Assembly (NCBI GenBank): GCA_014378195.1
Contig: JACMOC010000071.1
Location: 47,078-111,077, forward strand
From: Oligoflexus sp.
GTDB lineage: Bacteria > Bdellovibrionota_B > Oligoflexia > Oligoflexales > Oligoflexaceae
DNA length: 64,000 bases
Direction: 5' to 3'
Shown: positions 47,838 to 56,569 of the stretch, one piece after another
How positions within the stretch are numbered: position 1 is the stretch's first letter
Layout of the letters: each line of letters starts with the position of its first letter
Made by a program: the position numbers and the translations under genes
Notes under the pieces: generated by a model
Databases searched by the model: none
What the model was told of the DNA's origin: nothing
The model's input: the letters and a program-made list of their open reading frames with translations, nothing else

Positions 47838-48629
47838 ATGAAGTTTGTCTATGCGTCTATCATTGCCTCGACTCTCCTTGCGATCGCCTGCACAACAACG
47901 CCGGAGACCAATCGCACGCAGCTCAATCTCGTGGGTGATGCTCAGATGAATGCGACAGGCGAACAAGCTTACAAAGAGATCCTAGCCAAATCCAAGGTCT
48001 CGCAGAATGCCCCTTTGAATAGCGAAATCGTAGCGATCGGACGACGTATCGCCTCGGCGACGAATGTGAACTACGAATGGGAATTCTCGGTCATCAGTGA
48101 GGACCAGGTGAATGCGTTTTGTTTGCCTGGGGGCAAGGTCGCCGTTTACACCGCCTTGATTCCGGTCGCCAAAACCAACGCGGGCCTCGCAGCTGTTTTA
48201 GGCCATGAAGTGGCTCACGCCGTCCTTCGCCACTCGGCGGAACGGTTGAGCCAGCAGTTGGTCCTCTCGGGCGCCGCCTCCCTTGCTACAATCACCTTTA
48301 GCAACTCACGTTATAAAGAAGCGATTGCTGCCGCTATGGGCGTCGGGGCCACCTATGGCTTCACGCTCCCCTTTAGTCGTTATCACGAAGCTGAGGCCGA
48401 TCGTGTGGGGCTTGAGTATATGGCGAAAGCTGGCTACGATCCGCGCGAAGCCATCACGCTCTGGGAACGCATGGGCCAGCTAAGCGATGGTCGACCACCC
48501 GAAATCCTATCCACCCATCCAGACCCTTCAAATCGCGCCAAAGACCTGAGCAAACATATGGATAAAGCGATGGCTCTGTGGAATTCTTCGGTCAAACAAC
48601 CGACTATCCTTCTTTTAAAGCCGTTCTAG
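47838..48629 (+). CDS. M48-family metalloprotease lipoprotein
   Basis: 263 residues. Lipobox LLAIAC (Cys 18). The zinc motif is HEVAH (residues 123-127), with the third ligand Glu in RYHEAEADRVGLEYM. Preceding NAFCLPGGKVAVYTALI is the family signature before the metal site. Similar to LoiP/BepA/YcaL-type periplasmic proteases that maintain outer-membrane assembly. AAGG lies before the ATG. Likely a single gene or the end of the fabG run. The catalytic residues are intact. Confidence 0.92.
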   Translation: MKFVYASIIASTLLAIACTTTPETNRTQLNLVGDAQMNATGEQAYKEILAKSKVSQNAPLNSEIVAIGRRIASATNVNYEWEFSVISEDQVNAFCLPGGKVAVYTALIPVAKTNAGLAAVLGHEVAHAVLRHSAERLSQQLVLSGAASLATITFSNSRYKEAIAAAMGVGATYGFTLPFSRYHEAEADRVGLEYMAKAGYDPREAITLWERMGQLSDGRPPEILSTHPDPSNRAKDLSKHMDKAMALWNSSVKQPTILLLKPF

Positions 48630-48670
48630 AAACTCTAATCAAACCTATCCACTAAGGCGTTTGATCAAGC

Positions 48671-48692
48671 GAAGCCCGAACAGCTGGGCTTC
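48671..48692 (-). repeat. Hairpin beyond the tnpB 3' end
   Basis: GAAGCCC-GAACAGCT-GGGCTTC, a perfect 7 bp stem with an 8-base loop, 10 bases beyond the tnpB stop. In TnpB systems the guide RNA (omega-RNA) scaffold lies at this place. A terminator is less likely because there is no T-run. Confidence 0.5.
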
Positions 48693-48702
48693 TACTCCCT
48701 CT

Positions 48703-49816
48703 TCAAGCGAGCCATCTATCCAGAAGGCTTAAATCTTTCGACCCATGTTCACAAGTTAAGGAACGAAGTAGCGTCACGTGAGCGCTACTTAAGGATAGGA
48801 TTGATTTGGACGCAAAAAGGGGCCTGTATCCATCAGCAAAAAGCTTTTTAATCGCCTCGCGATGGCCCGCGTAAAATTTCCAGACATGCTTCGTATCCAC
48901 AAAGATATTTTTCTGCATCATAACTTGCGCAGAGAAGGTGAGCTGGTAAACTTTTGGACTCTCCGAGTATCGAAGACCCCTTCGGGCAATGGCTAAGGCA
49001 GCTTTCTTGTGTGATGAAATTCTTAAACCTTGAAACTTATGCGCGCCGATAAGGCTCGTATAAGCCGGGTTAATGGGTATGATTTCGATGCCTGCCTTTC
49101 GGCAGCGAGAAGCTAAGGGCTTTGCGTATCCCCATGTAGGCAAAGCTTGAAAGCATGGACCGCAGTGGGTTCCCAGCTTCCCTTAGGCTGGCCTTTTTTT
49201 GGCTAAAGTCTAAATCCTCGATCACAAGCGGCTTATGTCTCTCTTCGCAGCGCTTAGCAATGATCGCCGCCATGTCGCCTATCAGTGCCTCGACTTGATT
49301 GCTTGATTTTCCTTTGAAGTCAAAAGGAATAAGGTCGGCTTGAATAAAGTTCCCGAAGCGATCCACTTCGGTGAACGCAAGGTGATCACTATTGATGTCA
49401 AGGCCTATCGCTCCATTCTCGCGGCTCGTGAAGATCTCTGGAGCTGAGATAGCGAAAGAGACCTGGATATAATAGAATTTTTTGAGGCTGTTAGGATTAA
49501 AACGCCTTAGGAGGCGATAGGAAACGGGACGCTTTGATTTTCTCGTCTTCTTCGCTTCTGGTCCCGGCTTTGACAGAGCATCTAAAAACTCGCCGCGTAA
49601 AAACTCAGGGAATTCGACATTCGGAATTTCCAAGGTCGAGCCATACGCCTCAAAGGATTTATGATTTGGCAGTCGAATTTTAAAGGTCTTTTTCTGAGGA
49701 TCGTACTGAAAGTTCTGATTTCCTAAAGTCTCGTCAGAGGAACCTAGGTAGAAGGCCTGGGAGGATCTTTTGAGTCGATAGATTTCCTTCCACTCTTATC
49801 GTTCTCGATACTTCAT
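48703..49816 (-). pseudogene. tnpB: Broken TnpB (IS607-associated RNA-guided nuclease family)
   Basis: The ATG at 49816 overlaps the tnpA stop, giving MKYRER and then a TAA at 49796-49798. The frame continues open (EWKEIYRLKRSSQAFYLGSS) into the 49633..49070 ORF, which has RuvC-I GLDINSDHLAF and RuvC-II LVIEDLDFS. A frameshift near 49110-49130 moves the rest (IPINPAYTSLIG, SSHKKAALAIARRGL) into the 48703..49143 frame. The RuvC-III Asp position reads His, as in some relatives. About 370 codons remain, less than the family's usual 400-500, so an N-terminal deletion is likely too. No zinc ribbon. Nonfunctional as it stands. Confidence 0.8.
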
Positions 49817-50451
49817 CCTCTCCTGATTTTCTTTTCATGATGCGGCTCTGAGGCGGATTTGAGGCGGATTTGATGAGATATTCGGCCATATAGGCGAGCT
49901 GAGAAGACGGTCATAAGTTCGATAACATCGCGAGCTAGTTCTTCTTCAAAGCTCGGCTTATCCTTTTCTTCAAGGACAATGACTTTCACATGAAAATGCT
50001 CACAGAGGTCGAATACCAACTCTGACCCGAAGCGAAGCAGGCGATCTTTATGATTTAAGACGAGATGAGTCACGCGTCTTGAAAAGATCAAACGGAGCAG
50101 TTTTTTAAAGCCTGGTTTTTTATAGTTTAGGCCAGAGCCAAGATCTTCGATGCATTCAAAGGATTGAAAGTGATCTTCGCAGTAGAGCTTGAGCTTTTCC
50201 GACTGAGTGTGAAAATCTTTCTTTTGATCGTGGCTTGAAACCCTCGCATAAGCTAGGGCATGGACCGGGCGGAGACATGGACTGAGGCCAAAGCGCTCTT
50301 CAAGCGTAGCGAGCTTATAGCGCCTATGCTGGCCTTTGGTACGAAAGTCGGGAGTTAGGTAGCCTTCAACTTCCCAACGACTCAGTGTCGTCACTGAAAC
50401 TCCTAGAAGACTCGCTGTTTGCCCGATCGATAAATGCATAAATTCATTCAT
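49813..50451 (-). CDS. tnpA: IS607-family serine recombinase TnpA
   Basis: 212 residues. An N-terminal MerR-like helix-turn-helix (SIGQTASLLGVSVTTLSRWE) is followed by a serine resolvase domain with YARVSSHDQKKDFHTQSEKL (nucleophile Ser in the RVSS motif) and NHKDRLLRFGSELV. This order, HTH first, is the IS607 hallmark. It catalyses strand exchange for element excision and insertion. Start at MNEF or five residues on at MHLS; no strong RBS is seen. Its stop overlaps the tnpB start. Confidence 0.9.
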   Translation of the reverse strand: MNEFMHLSIGQTASLLGVSVTTLSRWEVEGYLTPDFRTKGQHRRYKLATLEERFGLSPCLRPVHALAYARVSSHDQKKDFHTQSEKLKLYCEDHFQSFECIEDLGSGLNYKKPGFKKLLRLIFSRRVTHLVLNHKDRLLRFGSELVFDLCEHFHVKVIVLEEKDKPSFEEELARDVIELMTVFSARLYGRISHQIRLKSASEPHHEKKIRRG

Positions 50452-50698
50452 GAATATGCGTTTATACCATACTAAAGTACTAGTCTATAAATAGTAGTCA
50501 TGGATAGGTTTGTCAAGAAATTTTCTTTACTGCGCGAGCCCCACGAGCGGACGTCTTTGAGCGTACTTTCCCCCAAAACATCCATAGGGATGGGCGCTGC
50601 GCATTCCCGTGATTCCGACCGGGCAATCAGTGGTCGGTTTGGGCGAGAATACGCAAGCCCGAAGTCCTCACAAGATGTCCTTTGCATCGAACTCCGGA

Positions 50699-50730
50699 TT
50701 TCCTTTAAAAATCATCTTCTTTAAAGGAGA
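50699..50730 (+). promoter_or_regulatory. Hairpin that masks the protease ribosome binding site
   Basis: TCCTTTAAA (50701-50709) pairs perfectly with TTTAAAGGA (50720-50728) across a 10-base loop. A further U-G and U-A pair extend the stem to 50730. The 3' arm contains the Shine-Dalgarno AAAGGAG, and the ATG is at 50735. The stem is AU-rich, so it may melt with heat or ligand, as in RNA thermometers. Confidence 0.6.
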
Positions 50731-50734
50731 TTTT

Positions 50735-51592
50735 ATGATTTTAAATAGATGGCCGCGTATTTTTTCACTTATTTCCCTCTTAACTCTGGCAGGAGCCTGT
50801 GGCGGAAGTCCTTCTCCTTCCACCCCTCAGATTATTGGCGGCAAACGATCTTTGGCTGCACCTTATTTTGTCTCTTTACACTACGCAGGATCCGAGCAGC
50901 CTTTTTGTGGCGGGAGTCTGATCGAAAAGGATCTGGTTATCACCGCAGCTCACTGCGTTGTTTCGCTTGCGCATCCGGTCGAAGTCTGGCTGGCCATGAA
51001 GGATTTGGATAACAAACCACAATCCACAGCCGTAGAGGCTATTGATATCCATCCACTCTATACTCCAGATGGAGTTCACAATGATCTGGCCCTTCTGCAT
51101 CTCGGCCCCGTGGCGCCGCATTCGGGACGACGAATCAAACCCATAGAAATAGCAGCGGAATCACCTCATGCAGCTGATAAAGCCATTCCTCTCAAGGTGA
51201 TAGGATTTGGTCAAACGGCACGCAATGAGGCTATTTTTCCTGCACATTTGATGAGTGTCGAAGTGGATCCTATTCCAGGATCAACGTGTGACACATTAGG
51301 AGGACCCTATGATTTTGTTCGCGCCGATCAGATATGTGCAGGTGATCTCGCCAAGGGCAAACGCGACGCCTGTTACGGCGACTCAGGCGGGCCTCTTGTA
51401 ACTGCCGATAAGGTCCCGCAGCTTTTTGGAATCGTCAGCTGGGGCGTCGGCTGTGGAGTCGCGGGCAAGCCTGGGGTTTATACCCGCGTGAGTTCGTTCG
51501 TGAAGTGGATAAACGAACACAAAAAACCCTCTATCTCCGCACCGCATGCGGCTTTGCCTTCACTGCTGTACGAGGACGATTTTTTTCCTTGA
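50735..51592 (+). CDS. Trypsin-like serine protease lipoprotein
   Basis: 285 residues from the ATG at 50735; the track start extends 42 codons into the leader. Lipobox LAGAC (Cys 22). IIGG at about residue 33 marks the zymogen-type N-terminus of the S1 domain. Triad: TAAHC (His 73), HNDLALLHL (Asp 117), GDSGGPLV (Ser 217). Asp 211 in DACYGDSGG implies trypsin-like cleavage after Arg/Lys. Three Cys pairs are likely. Residues before IIGG are short, so activation may need processing. Bacterial S1 lipoproteins of this type are often secreted or surface proteases. Translation may be controlled by the upstream hairpin. Confidence 0.9.
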   Translation: MILNRWPRIFSLISLLTLAGACGGSPSPSTPQIIGGKRSLAAPYFVSLHYAGSEQPFCGGSLIEKDLVITAAHCVVSLAHPVEVWLAMKDLDNKPQSTAVEAIDIHPLYTPDGVHNDLALLHLGPVAPHSGRRIKPIEIAAESPHAADKAIPLKVIGFGQTARNEAIFPAHLMSVEVDPIPGSTCDTLGGPYDFVRADQICAGDLAKGKRDACYGDSGGPLVTADKVPQLFGIVSWGVGCGVAGKPGVYTRVSSFVKWINEHKKPSISAPHAALPSLLYEDDFFP

Positions 51593-51599
51593 ACGTTAA

Positions 51600-51630
51600 C
51601 AAGGCGCCCGTCTTACGACAGAGCGCCTTG
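51600..51630. terminator. Hairpin between convergent genes
   Basis: CAAGGCGC-(CCGTC-TTAC-GACAGA)-GCGCCTTG, a perfect 8 bp outer stem with a smaller inner stem, between the protease stop and the tolB end. No T-run is present, so termination strength is uncertain, but position suits a bidirectional terminator. Confidence 0.6.
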
Positions 51631-51650
51631 ATAGCCTTTAAATGAAGATC

Positions 51651-53090
51651 TTAGCGATCCTTGCGATTCGTCGACCACATCGGAGCCGCGAGATCAAAAA
51701 AGCCTTTGACGTCGAGCTTATGCTGGTTGCTGCCGTCGCGGTTCATGATCCAAAGATTGCCCTGGCCTTTGCCATTGCCGTCGCCGATGCGATTGGATTG
51801 AAATGCAATCAACTGACCGTTCGGCGAAAAGCTCGGGCTTTCGTTGTCGCCTGTTTTAAGGGTAAGACGCTCCAGCTGGCTGCCGTCTGGATTCATCATA
51901 AATACGTCCCAACGGTTGATGTCTTTGTCATAACCCGCAAAGACGATTTTATCCGATTCAGGCGACCAGTTAGGAGTCGCATTATACCAGCCCGCATAAG
52001 TCAGGCGTTTATCGCTCGTGACCTTCGGAGCATCGCCTTTTTCAAGGTTGGCCACGAAGATATGAGGATTACCGAAACGTCCAGAAACGAAAGCGATTTG
52101 TTTGCCGTTAGGGGAGAACTTGGGATCGACATCAAGGCCCGCACCCTCGATCAAGAGGCGTTTGCCTATCCCTTGGGGGTTGGTCATGAAGATATCGGTG
52201 TCATCGCCGCGCGAACTTGTATAGGCGATCCATTTACCATCCGCCGAGAAGTTTGCGCCGCTGTCGAGGCCAAGGTTATTGGTTAAACGTCGTTTGATGC
52301 GGGTCTGGGTATCGTAAATGAAGAGCTCGGGATTTTTGAATTCGTAGGATGTGAAGGCGATATAACGGCCATCAGGACTCCACGAAGGGGAAAGGTGAGG
52401 GTATTCGCCTTCGGTGATTTGAATAACGTTAGATCCATCAAAATCACTGATGAAAATCTGTTTTTGAACGCCCTTGGTTTTGCGTGCGACAAAAACAAGG
52501 CGCGAATTAAAGATACCGGACTTGCCTGTATAGGCTTCGAGCAGGTAATCAGCGTACTGACGTATCGTCGCTTTGTAGTCAGTGATGCGGGTGAACTGCT
52601 TGGCAAGAATCTCTTTACCGCGGCTCACATCGATCGTTTTAAACGAAAGAACGAGGCCTTTGCCTGGCTCTTCGCTCAGCGCACCAACTGTCAGGGCTTC
52701 AACACCCAAGGCTCGCCATTGGACATATTCTTCGCCCGTAAGGCCTTTGGAATCACCGACCCAAGCCGTCGACTCCTTAGTTTTGCGTGACTTCGTGAAT
52801 TGATCCCAGGCCCCGGCGTAGGCACCATCGGCAAGGGGAGCAAAAAAGCCCGAGAATACCAGGAGGCGCGAGAGTTCTTGCGAACCTTCCTCCACCAACT
52901 TTTTGCCCTGCGCATCGTTGATAGTTCCGACCGACTGAATGCTCGGCGTGGCGATGACGAGCTTGCGGAAAGCAGGGCTATCGATACTGATAAGCATTGG
53001 CCCGCCGGCTTCAGCCGCGAAGGCCGAAGGGGTCGAGAAAGCTGATAGATTCATGACGAGACTGACGATCAAAAAGATATAACGCTTCAC
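51651..53090 (-). CDS. tolB: TolB periplasmic beta-propeller protein
   Basis: 479 residues with a signal peptide ending SAFAAEA. N-terminal domain to about residue 190, then WD40-like propeller repeats with SPSWSPDGRYIAFTSYE, GANFSADGKWIAYTSSRGDD, DPKFSPNGKQIAFVSGRFGN and PSFSPNGQLIAFQSNR. Classical TolB is about 430 residues, so this is slightly longer. TolB links TolA to Pal and the outer membrane in the Tol system for envelope constriction. Last gene of the tol operon; pal is not next to it. Confidence 0.95.
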   Translation of the reverse strand: MKRYIFLIVSLVMNLSAFSTPSAFAAEAGGPMLISIDSPAFRKLVIATPSIQSVGTINDAQGKKLVEEGSQELSRLLVFSGFFAPLADGAYAGAWDQFTKSRKTKESTAWVGDSKGLTGEEYVQWRALGVEALTVGALSEEPGKGLVLSFKTIDVSRGKEILAKQFTRITDYKATIRQYADYLLEAYTGKSGIFNSRLVFVARKTKGVQKQIFISDFDGSNVIQITEGEYPHLSPSWSPDGRYIAFTSYEFKNPELFIYDTQTRIKRRLTNNLGLDSGANFSADGKWIAYTSSRGDDTDIFMTNPQGIGKRLLIEGAGLDVDPKFSPNGKQIAFVSGRFGNPHIFVANLEKGDAPKVTSDKRLTYAGWYNATPNWSPESDKIVFAGYDKDINRWDVFMMNPDGSQLERLTLKTGDNESPSFSPNGQLIAFQSNRIGDGNGKGQGNLWIMNRDGSNQHKLDVKGFFDLAAPMWSTNRKDR

Positions 53091-53104
53091 TAAGCTGAAC
53101 CTCC

Positions 53105-53965
53105 TTAAGGTTTACACTCGACTAATATCGTTTCGCCGGCGAGATCAGCGGGCGGCGGATTGAACGGCGAAGATTTGTTGACCGCACGCACGCAGTAATC
53201 ATCAAACACCGAGTCTCCCGATTCCTGTTTGATCTCAGCCTGCATCAATTGTCCTGTTGCCCCAATCGTGATGGCGAGGATTGCGCGCGCATCGCTCTTT
53301 TGCAATTGATAGGTCGTTGGCAAGGCATAGTTACGGCGAATGACACCTGTGAGATAGCCACGATATTTATTCTGTTCGGAAAGTCCGGCTATGCCACCGG
53401 GTGAGGATACGGCCCCGGGTGTTTTAAGCGCATCACGAATCTGCGCCAACTCCGAATTGTCTTCGGCGGTAAGTTTTCTATTATTCGGTTTGGTTTTGTC
53501 TTTAAGACGTTCGCGAACCAGACGTTCAAGAGCTTCGGATTTTTTGAGTTTCGTCGTGATATCGGGCTTAGTGATTTCCTGGCCGTCTTTCACGGCATCA
53601 GGAATCTTTTTGCCGACGTCTTTGATCGGCTCTTTGGTCGGCTCGAGGCCTTCTTCTTCCTTGGCTTTTTCCTCGACTTTGAAAGTCTTGGTCAACTGGG
53701 GAAGCTGATTGTCCGGAACCAAAACTTCCTTGGCGATCTCAGCCTTGGGGATAACGGTTTTTGGTGCCGATCCCAACTCTGCTTCCGTTAAAAGCTCGGT
53801 ATCCATCGCGTACTCTTCGACGAGAGGCGGCGGCACTCTGAAAATCTTGAGGAAACTCAACGCAAAAATGAGAAGATGGACGCCAGCCGTGACACCGATG
53901 ATGATGTAGAGCGAACGGAATTCGTTGCTTGTTTCATTGGAAACCGCGTTATTCAAGGTGTCCAT
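53105..53965 (-). CDS. tolA: TolA-like energy-transducing protein
   Basis: 286 residues. One N-terminal transmembrane helix (about residues 19-40), a charged Lys/Glu/Pro-rich periplasmic rod (KVEEKAKEEEGLEPTKEPIKD), and a C-terminal TonB/TolA domain (KYRGYLTGVIRRNYALPTTYQ, AILAITIGATGQLMQAEIKQ, SPFNPPPADLAGETILVE). Much shorter than E. coli TolA. Between tolR and tolB, so TolA role is favoured over TonB. It couples proton flow through TolQR to outer-membrane partners. Confidence 0.85.
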   Translation of the reverse strand: MDTLNNAVSNETSNEFRSLYIIIGVTAGVHLLIFALSFLKIFRVPPPLVEEYAMDTELLTEAELGSAPKTVIPKAEIAKEVLVPDNQLPQLTKTFKVEEKAKEEEGLEPTKEPIKDVGKKIPDAVKDGQEITKPDITTKLKKSEALERLVRERLKDKTKPNNRKLTAEDNSELAQIRDALKTPGAVSSPGGIAGLSEQNKYRGYLTGVIRRNYALPTTYQLQKSDARAILAITIGATGQLMQAEIKQESGDSVFDDYCVRAVNKSSPFNPPPADLAGETILVECKP

Positions 53966-53968
53966 ACC

Positions 53969-54406
53969 TCAATTCTTCCGAGCCGGAACTTTGGCTTCGG
54001 TAAGCATGCTGATCTTCGTGACGCCGGCCATACGAGCCGCGCTCATGGCATTCACAACCTTCTCGTAGACGACCGATTTATCGGCGCGTATGTAGATCTC
54101 TTTTTTATCGCGGTTCTGATAAATTTCGGCGAGCCGGATCTCAAGCGCATCGCTTGGAATACCGATCTTCTCGAGGAAATAATCGCCTTTTTGCGAGATC
54201 GAAAGAACCACGCGGTTCTCCGACACGGCCGAGCTACGCGCCTTGCTGCTTGGCAGATTCACGTTGATACCGCCGATTGACAAGGGCGCAGTCACCATAA
54301 AAATGATGAGAAGAACGAGCATGACATCGACAAGAGGCACGATATTGATGTCAGCCATCTGCCCCGAATCGTCTTCATGATCTTCGTGCGAAGTCTTGAA
54401 CTCCAT
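53969..54406 (-). CDS. tolR: TolR/ExbD-type membrane protein
   Basis: 145 residues. One N-terminal helix with the family Asp (MADINIVPLVDVMLVLLIIFM), followed by a periplasmic domain (YIRADKSVVYEKVVNAMSAARM). TolR forms the proton channel with TolQ. Three bases before tolA and nine after tolQ. Confidence 0.94.
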   Translation of the reverse strand: MEFKTSHEDHEDDSGQMADINIVPLVDVMLVLLIIFMVTAPLSIGGINVNLPSSKARSSAVSENRVVLSISQKGDYFLEKIGIPSDALEIRLAEIYQNRDKKEIYIRADKSVVYEKVVNAMSAARMAGVTKISMLTEAKVPARKN

Positions 54407-54415
54407 GACTATTCC

Positions 54416-55297
54416 TCAAATCGGTGCTTGGTTGGAACCGGTTGACTTGCGATCACTCACGAGATAACGACCGACTATATTGAGGAAATCCATCGTGAAT
54501 CCATCGAGCGAACCGACGAGGTTTCGGATACGGGCATTGGCGGTGTTAAAGGCGATAACCGCTGGAATCGCGGCTGCAAGGCCAAAAGCCGTCGCAATGA
54601 GGGCTTCCGAGATACCGGGAGCAACCGCAGCAAGACTTGCGCTGCCGCTTCGCGCGATGCCTTCGAAGGAACTCATGATACCCCAGACGGTTCCAAACAG
54701 ACCGACGAACGGTGCGGCGGAAGCGATAGTGGCGAGGACCGGAAGCAAGGTTTCGAGTTTTTTACGTTCGATACGTTTGGCTTTAACGAGCGAACGATTG
54801 ATGTTTTCCATCGCGGCGCTGATCGCCAGGGTGGAGTTCGGCAAGCTTTCTTTGAGCTGGCTGCCCCGAACGAGTTCGGCATAACCAGTCCGAAAAACTT
54901 CCTTTGCAGGGCTTGGTGCATAGTCACCGAGGCGGCTGTTGAGATCGTTCAAAGAACGACTGTCCCAGAAACTCTTGATGAACACATCGCTGCTCCTGAT
55001 GCTCTTGCGGAGAACGATGATCTTCCAGATCATGATCGCCCAGCTGAGCACAGACGAAACGACAAGGATCGCCAGGACCGAAAAGACCACGATGCCGGCA
55101 TGCCATGCTCTCGAAAAAATCGAAGGCGAATTGATATCCTCGACCTGCACGCTAGTCTCAGATGACGCAGCTGGAACTTCGCTACCCGCTTTGACAGTTT
55201 CTTGAGCCATACAGATCGGACTTAAACCCCACGAAAACGTGAGCATGATTAAGCCAAGAAGAGATACTACGAGCCAATTATGAGCCTTGGTCACCAT
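54416..55297 (-). CDS. tolQ: TolQ/ExbB-type proton channel protein with long N-terminus
   Basis: 293 residues from the ATG at 55297, which has GGGAG ten bases upstream and begins a signal-like segment ([33 protein letters not shown]). Track starts lie 7 and 14 codons upstream. After this comes a polar stretch and then the three-helix TolQ core with [21 protein letters not shown] and [30 protein letters not shown]. Typical TolQ has about 230 residues and no signal peptide. The extra segment may be a cleaved or extra first helix, as in some ExbB proteins. Forms the channel with TolR. Confidence 0.88.
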   Translation of the reverse strand: MVTKAHNWLVVSLLGLIMLTFSWGLSPICMAQETVKAGSEVPAASSETSVQVEDINSPSIFSRAWHAGIVVFSVLAILVVSSVLSWAIMIWKIIVLRKSIRSSDVFIKSFWDSRSLNDLNSRLGDYAPSPAKEVFRTGYAELVRGSQLKESLPNSTLAISAAMENINRSLVKAKRIERKKLETLLPVLATIASAAPFVGLFGTVWGIMSSFEGIARSGSASLAAVAPGISEALIATAFGLAAAIPAVIAFNTANARIRNLVGSLDGFTMDFLNIVGRYLVSDRKSTGSNQAPI

Positions 55298-55483
55298 GGG
55301 ACTAGGAACTCCCTGCATGTTAAAAAAACGATTCTTCATATACTACTACCCACTGGGGGCACTGTCACCCTAAACGGTCCCATTGCTATCACGTTACGTG
55401 TCGTTCGCCAATATTTCTCGCCAATGATTAGGAATTGGTCTAAGAATGAGCCGTTGATCAAGGATCAAAACAAGGGGTTTCTC

Positions 55484-56560
55484 ATGCTCAATCTAGCCGA
55501 ATTAGCATCTGGAAAAGTTCGTTATGACTACACGCGTGACGAAATCCAAGCGATCTATGATCTGCCTATAACACGTCTGATCTTTCTGGCTCAAAGCGTT
55601 CATCATAAATACTTCAAACCGGATGAGATTCAGATGAGCACTCTGCTCTCGATCAAAACCGGGGGTTGCAAAGAAAACTGCGCCTATTGTCCACAGAGTG
55701 CGCATTACTCGACCGGTGTGGATGCCCAGGGGCTCCTGAGCGTATCCACTATAGTCGAAGCCGCGAAAGCCGCCAAGGCCAATGGTTCGAGTCGCTTCTG
55801 CATGGGTGCGGCATGGCGAAGCCCACCGAAAAAAAGCAAACAGTTTGATCAAGTCCTGGAAGCGGTCACGGCGGTCCGGGCCCTCGGCCTTGAGGTCTGT
55901 ACGACCCTTGGAATGCTTGACGACGACCAGGCCCTTGCGCTTAAAGAGGCCGGCGTACACGCCTACAATCACAACCTCGACACCTCTCCGGAATATTACA
56001 AAGACATCATTTCGACTCGCGTTTATCAGGATCGTCTCGACACCTTGAAATCAGTTCGCAAAGCAGGAATGACAGTCTGCTGCGGTGGTATCGTCGGTAT
56101 GGGCGAAGAAAAAGTCGATCGGATCGGTCTCCTCGAACAGCTCAACCAACTAGCGCCCCACCCCGAGTCGGTGCCTATCAACCTCCTCGTTAAAGTCGAG
56201 GGTACGCCTTTGCAAAACGAAGAAGCGATAGACATTTTTGAAATGGTCCGGACTATCGCGACGGCCTGTATCATCATGCCTGAGAGTCGCATCCGCTTGT
56301 CAGCGGGACGCACGCAGATGAGCGACGAAGCTCAGGCGCTCTGTTTTTTAGCCGGAGCGAGCTCGATCTTTACGGGTGATAAACTCCTTACCACCCCTAA
56401 CCCTGGTGATGACGCGGATCACAGGCTCTTCCAAAAACTTGGACTCAAACCCCTTCCTGCCTCTGAAACCGGGACCGAATTTTACGAAAATGAAATCGTA
56501 AAACCAAAAGTAAAGTCATCTTCTTACCAAGCGGATCTCACGTATGAAGCGACTCTCTAA
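55484..56560 (+). CDS. bioB: Biotin synthase BioB
   Basis: 358 residues from the ATG at 55484, preceded by AAGGGG; the track start 68 codons earlier runs into the tolQ region. Radical SAM motif [11 protein letters not shown], then [12 protein letters not shown] and [10 protein letters not shown], with [11 protein letters not shown] near the end. It uses a [2Fe-2S] cluster as sulfur donor to turn dethiobiotin into biotin. First gene of bioB-bioF-bioDA; the 186-base gap to tolQ holds the promoters. I saw no clear BirA operator there (one CCAAT-N8-ATTGG inverted repeat at 55421-55438). Confidence 0.97.
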   Translation: MLNLAELASGKVRYDYTRDEIQAIYDLPITRLIFLAQSVHHKYFKPDEIQMSTLLSIKTGGCKENCAYCPQSAHYSTGVDAQGLLSVSTIVEAAKAAKANGSSRFCMGAAWRSPPKKSKQFDQVLEAVTAVRALGLEVCTTLGMLDDDQALALKEAGVHAYNHNLDTSPEYYKDIISTRVYQDRLDTLKSVRKAGMTVCCGGIVGMGEEKVDRIGLLEQLNQLAPHPESVPINLLVKVEGTPLQNEEAIDIFEMVRTIATACIIMPESRIRLSAGRTQMSDEAQALCFLAGASSIFTGDKLLTTPNPGDDADHRLFQKLGLKPLPASETGTEFYENEIVKPKVKSSSYQADLTYEATL

Positions 56561-56569
56561 GGGGACGAT

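Larger units (their letters stand above)
48660..50510. mobile_element. IS607-type insertion element (decaying)
   Basis: tnpA (serine recombinase with an N-terminal MerR-like HTH) and tnpB overlap by four bases, the arrangement of IS607 elements, which insert without target-site duplication and lack inverted repeat ends. The ends given here are approximate. A 7 bp hairpin at 48671-48692 lies at the tnpB side. tnpB is broken in at least two places, so TnpB-guided activity is gone. tnpA alone looks intact. Confidence 0.75.

Noticed and set aside
55421-55438. CCAAT-N8-ATTGG as a BirA biotin operator
   Set aside because: The arms are too short and do not match known BirA or BioR operators.
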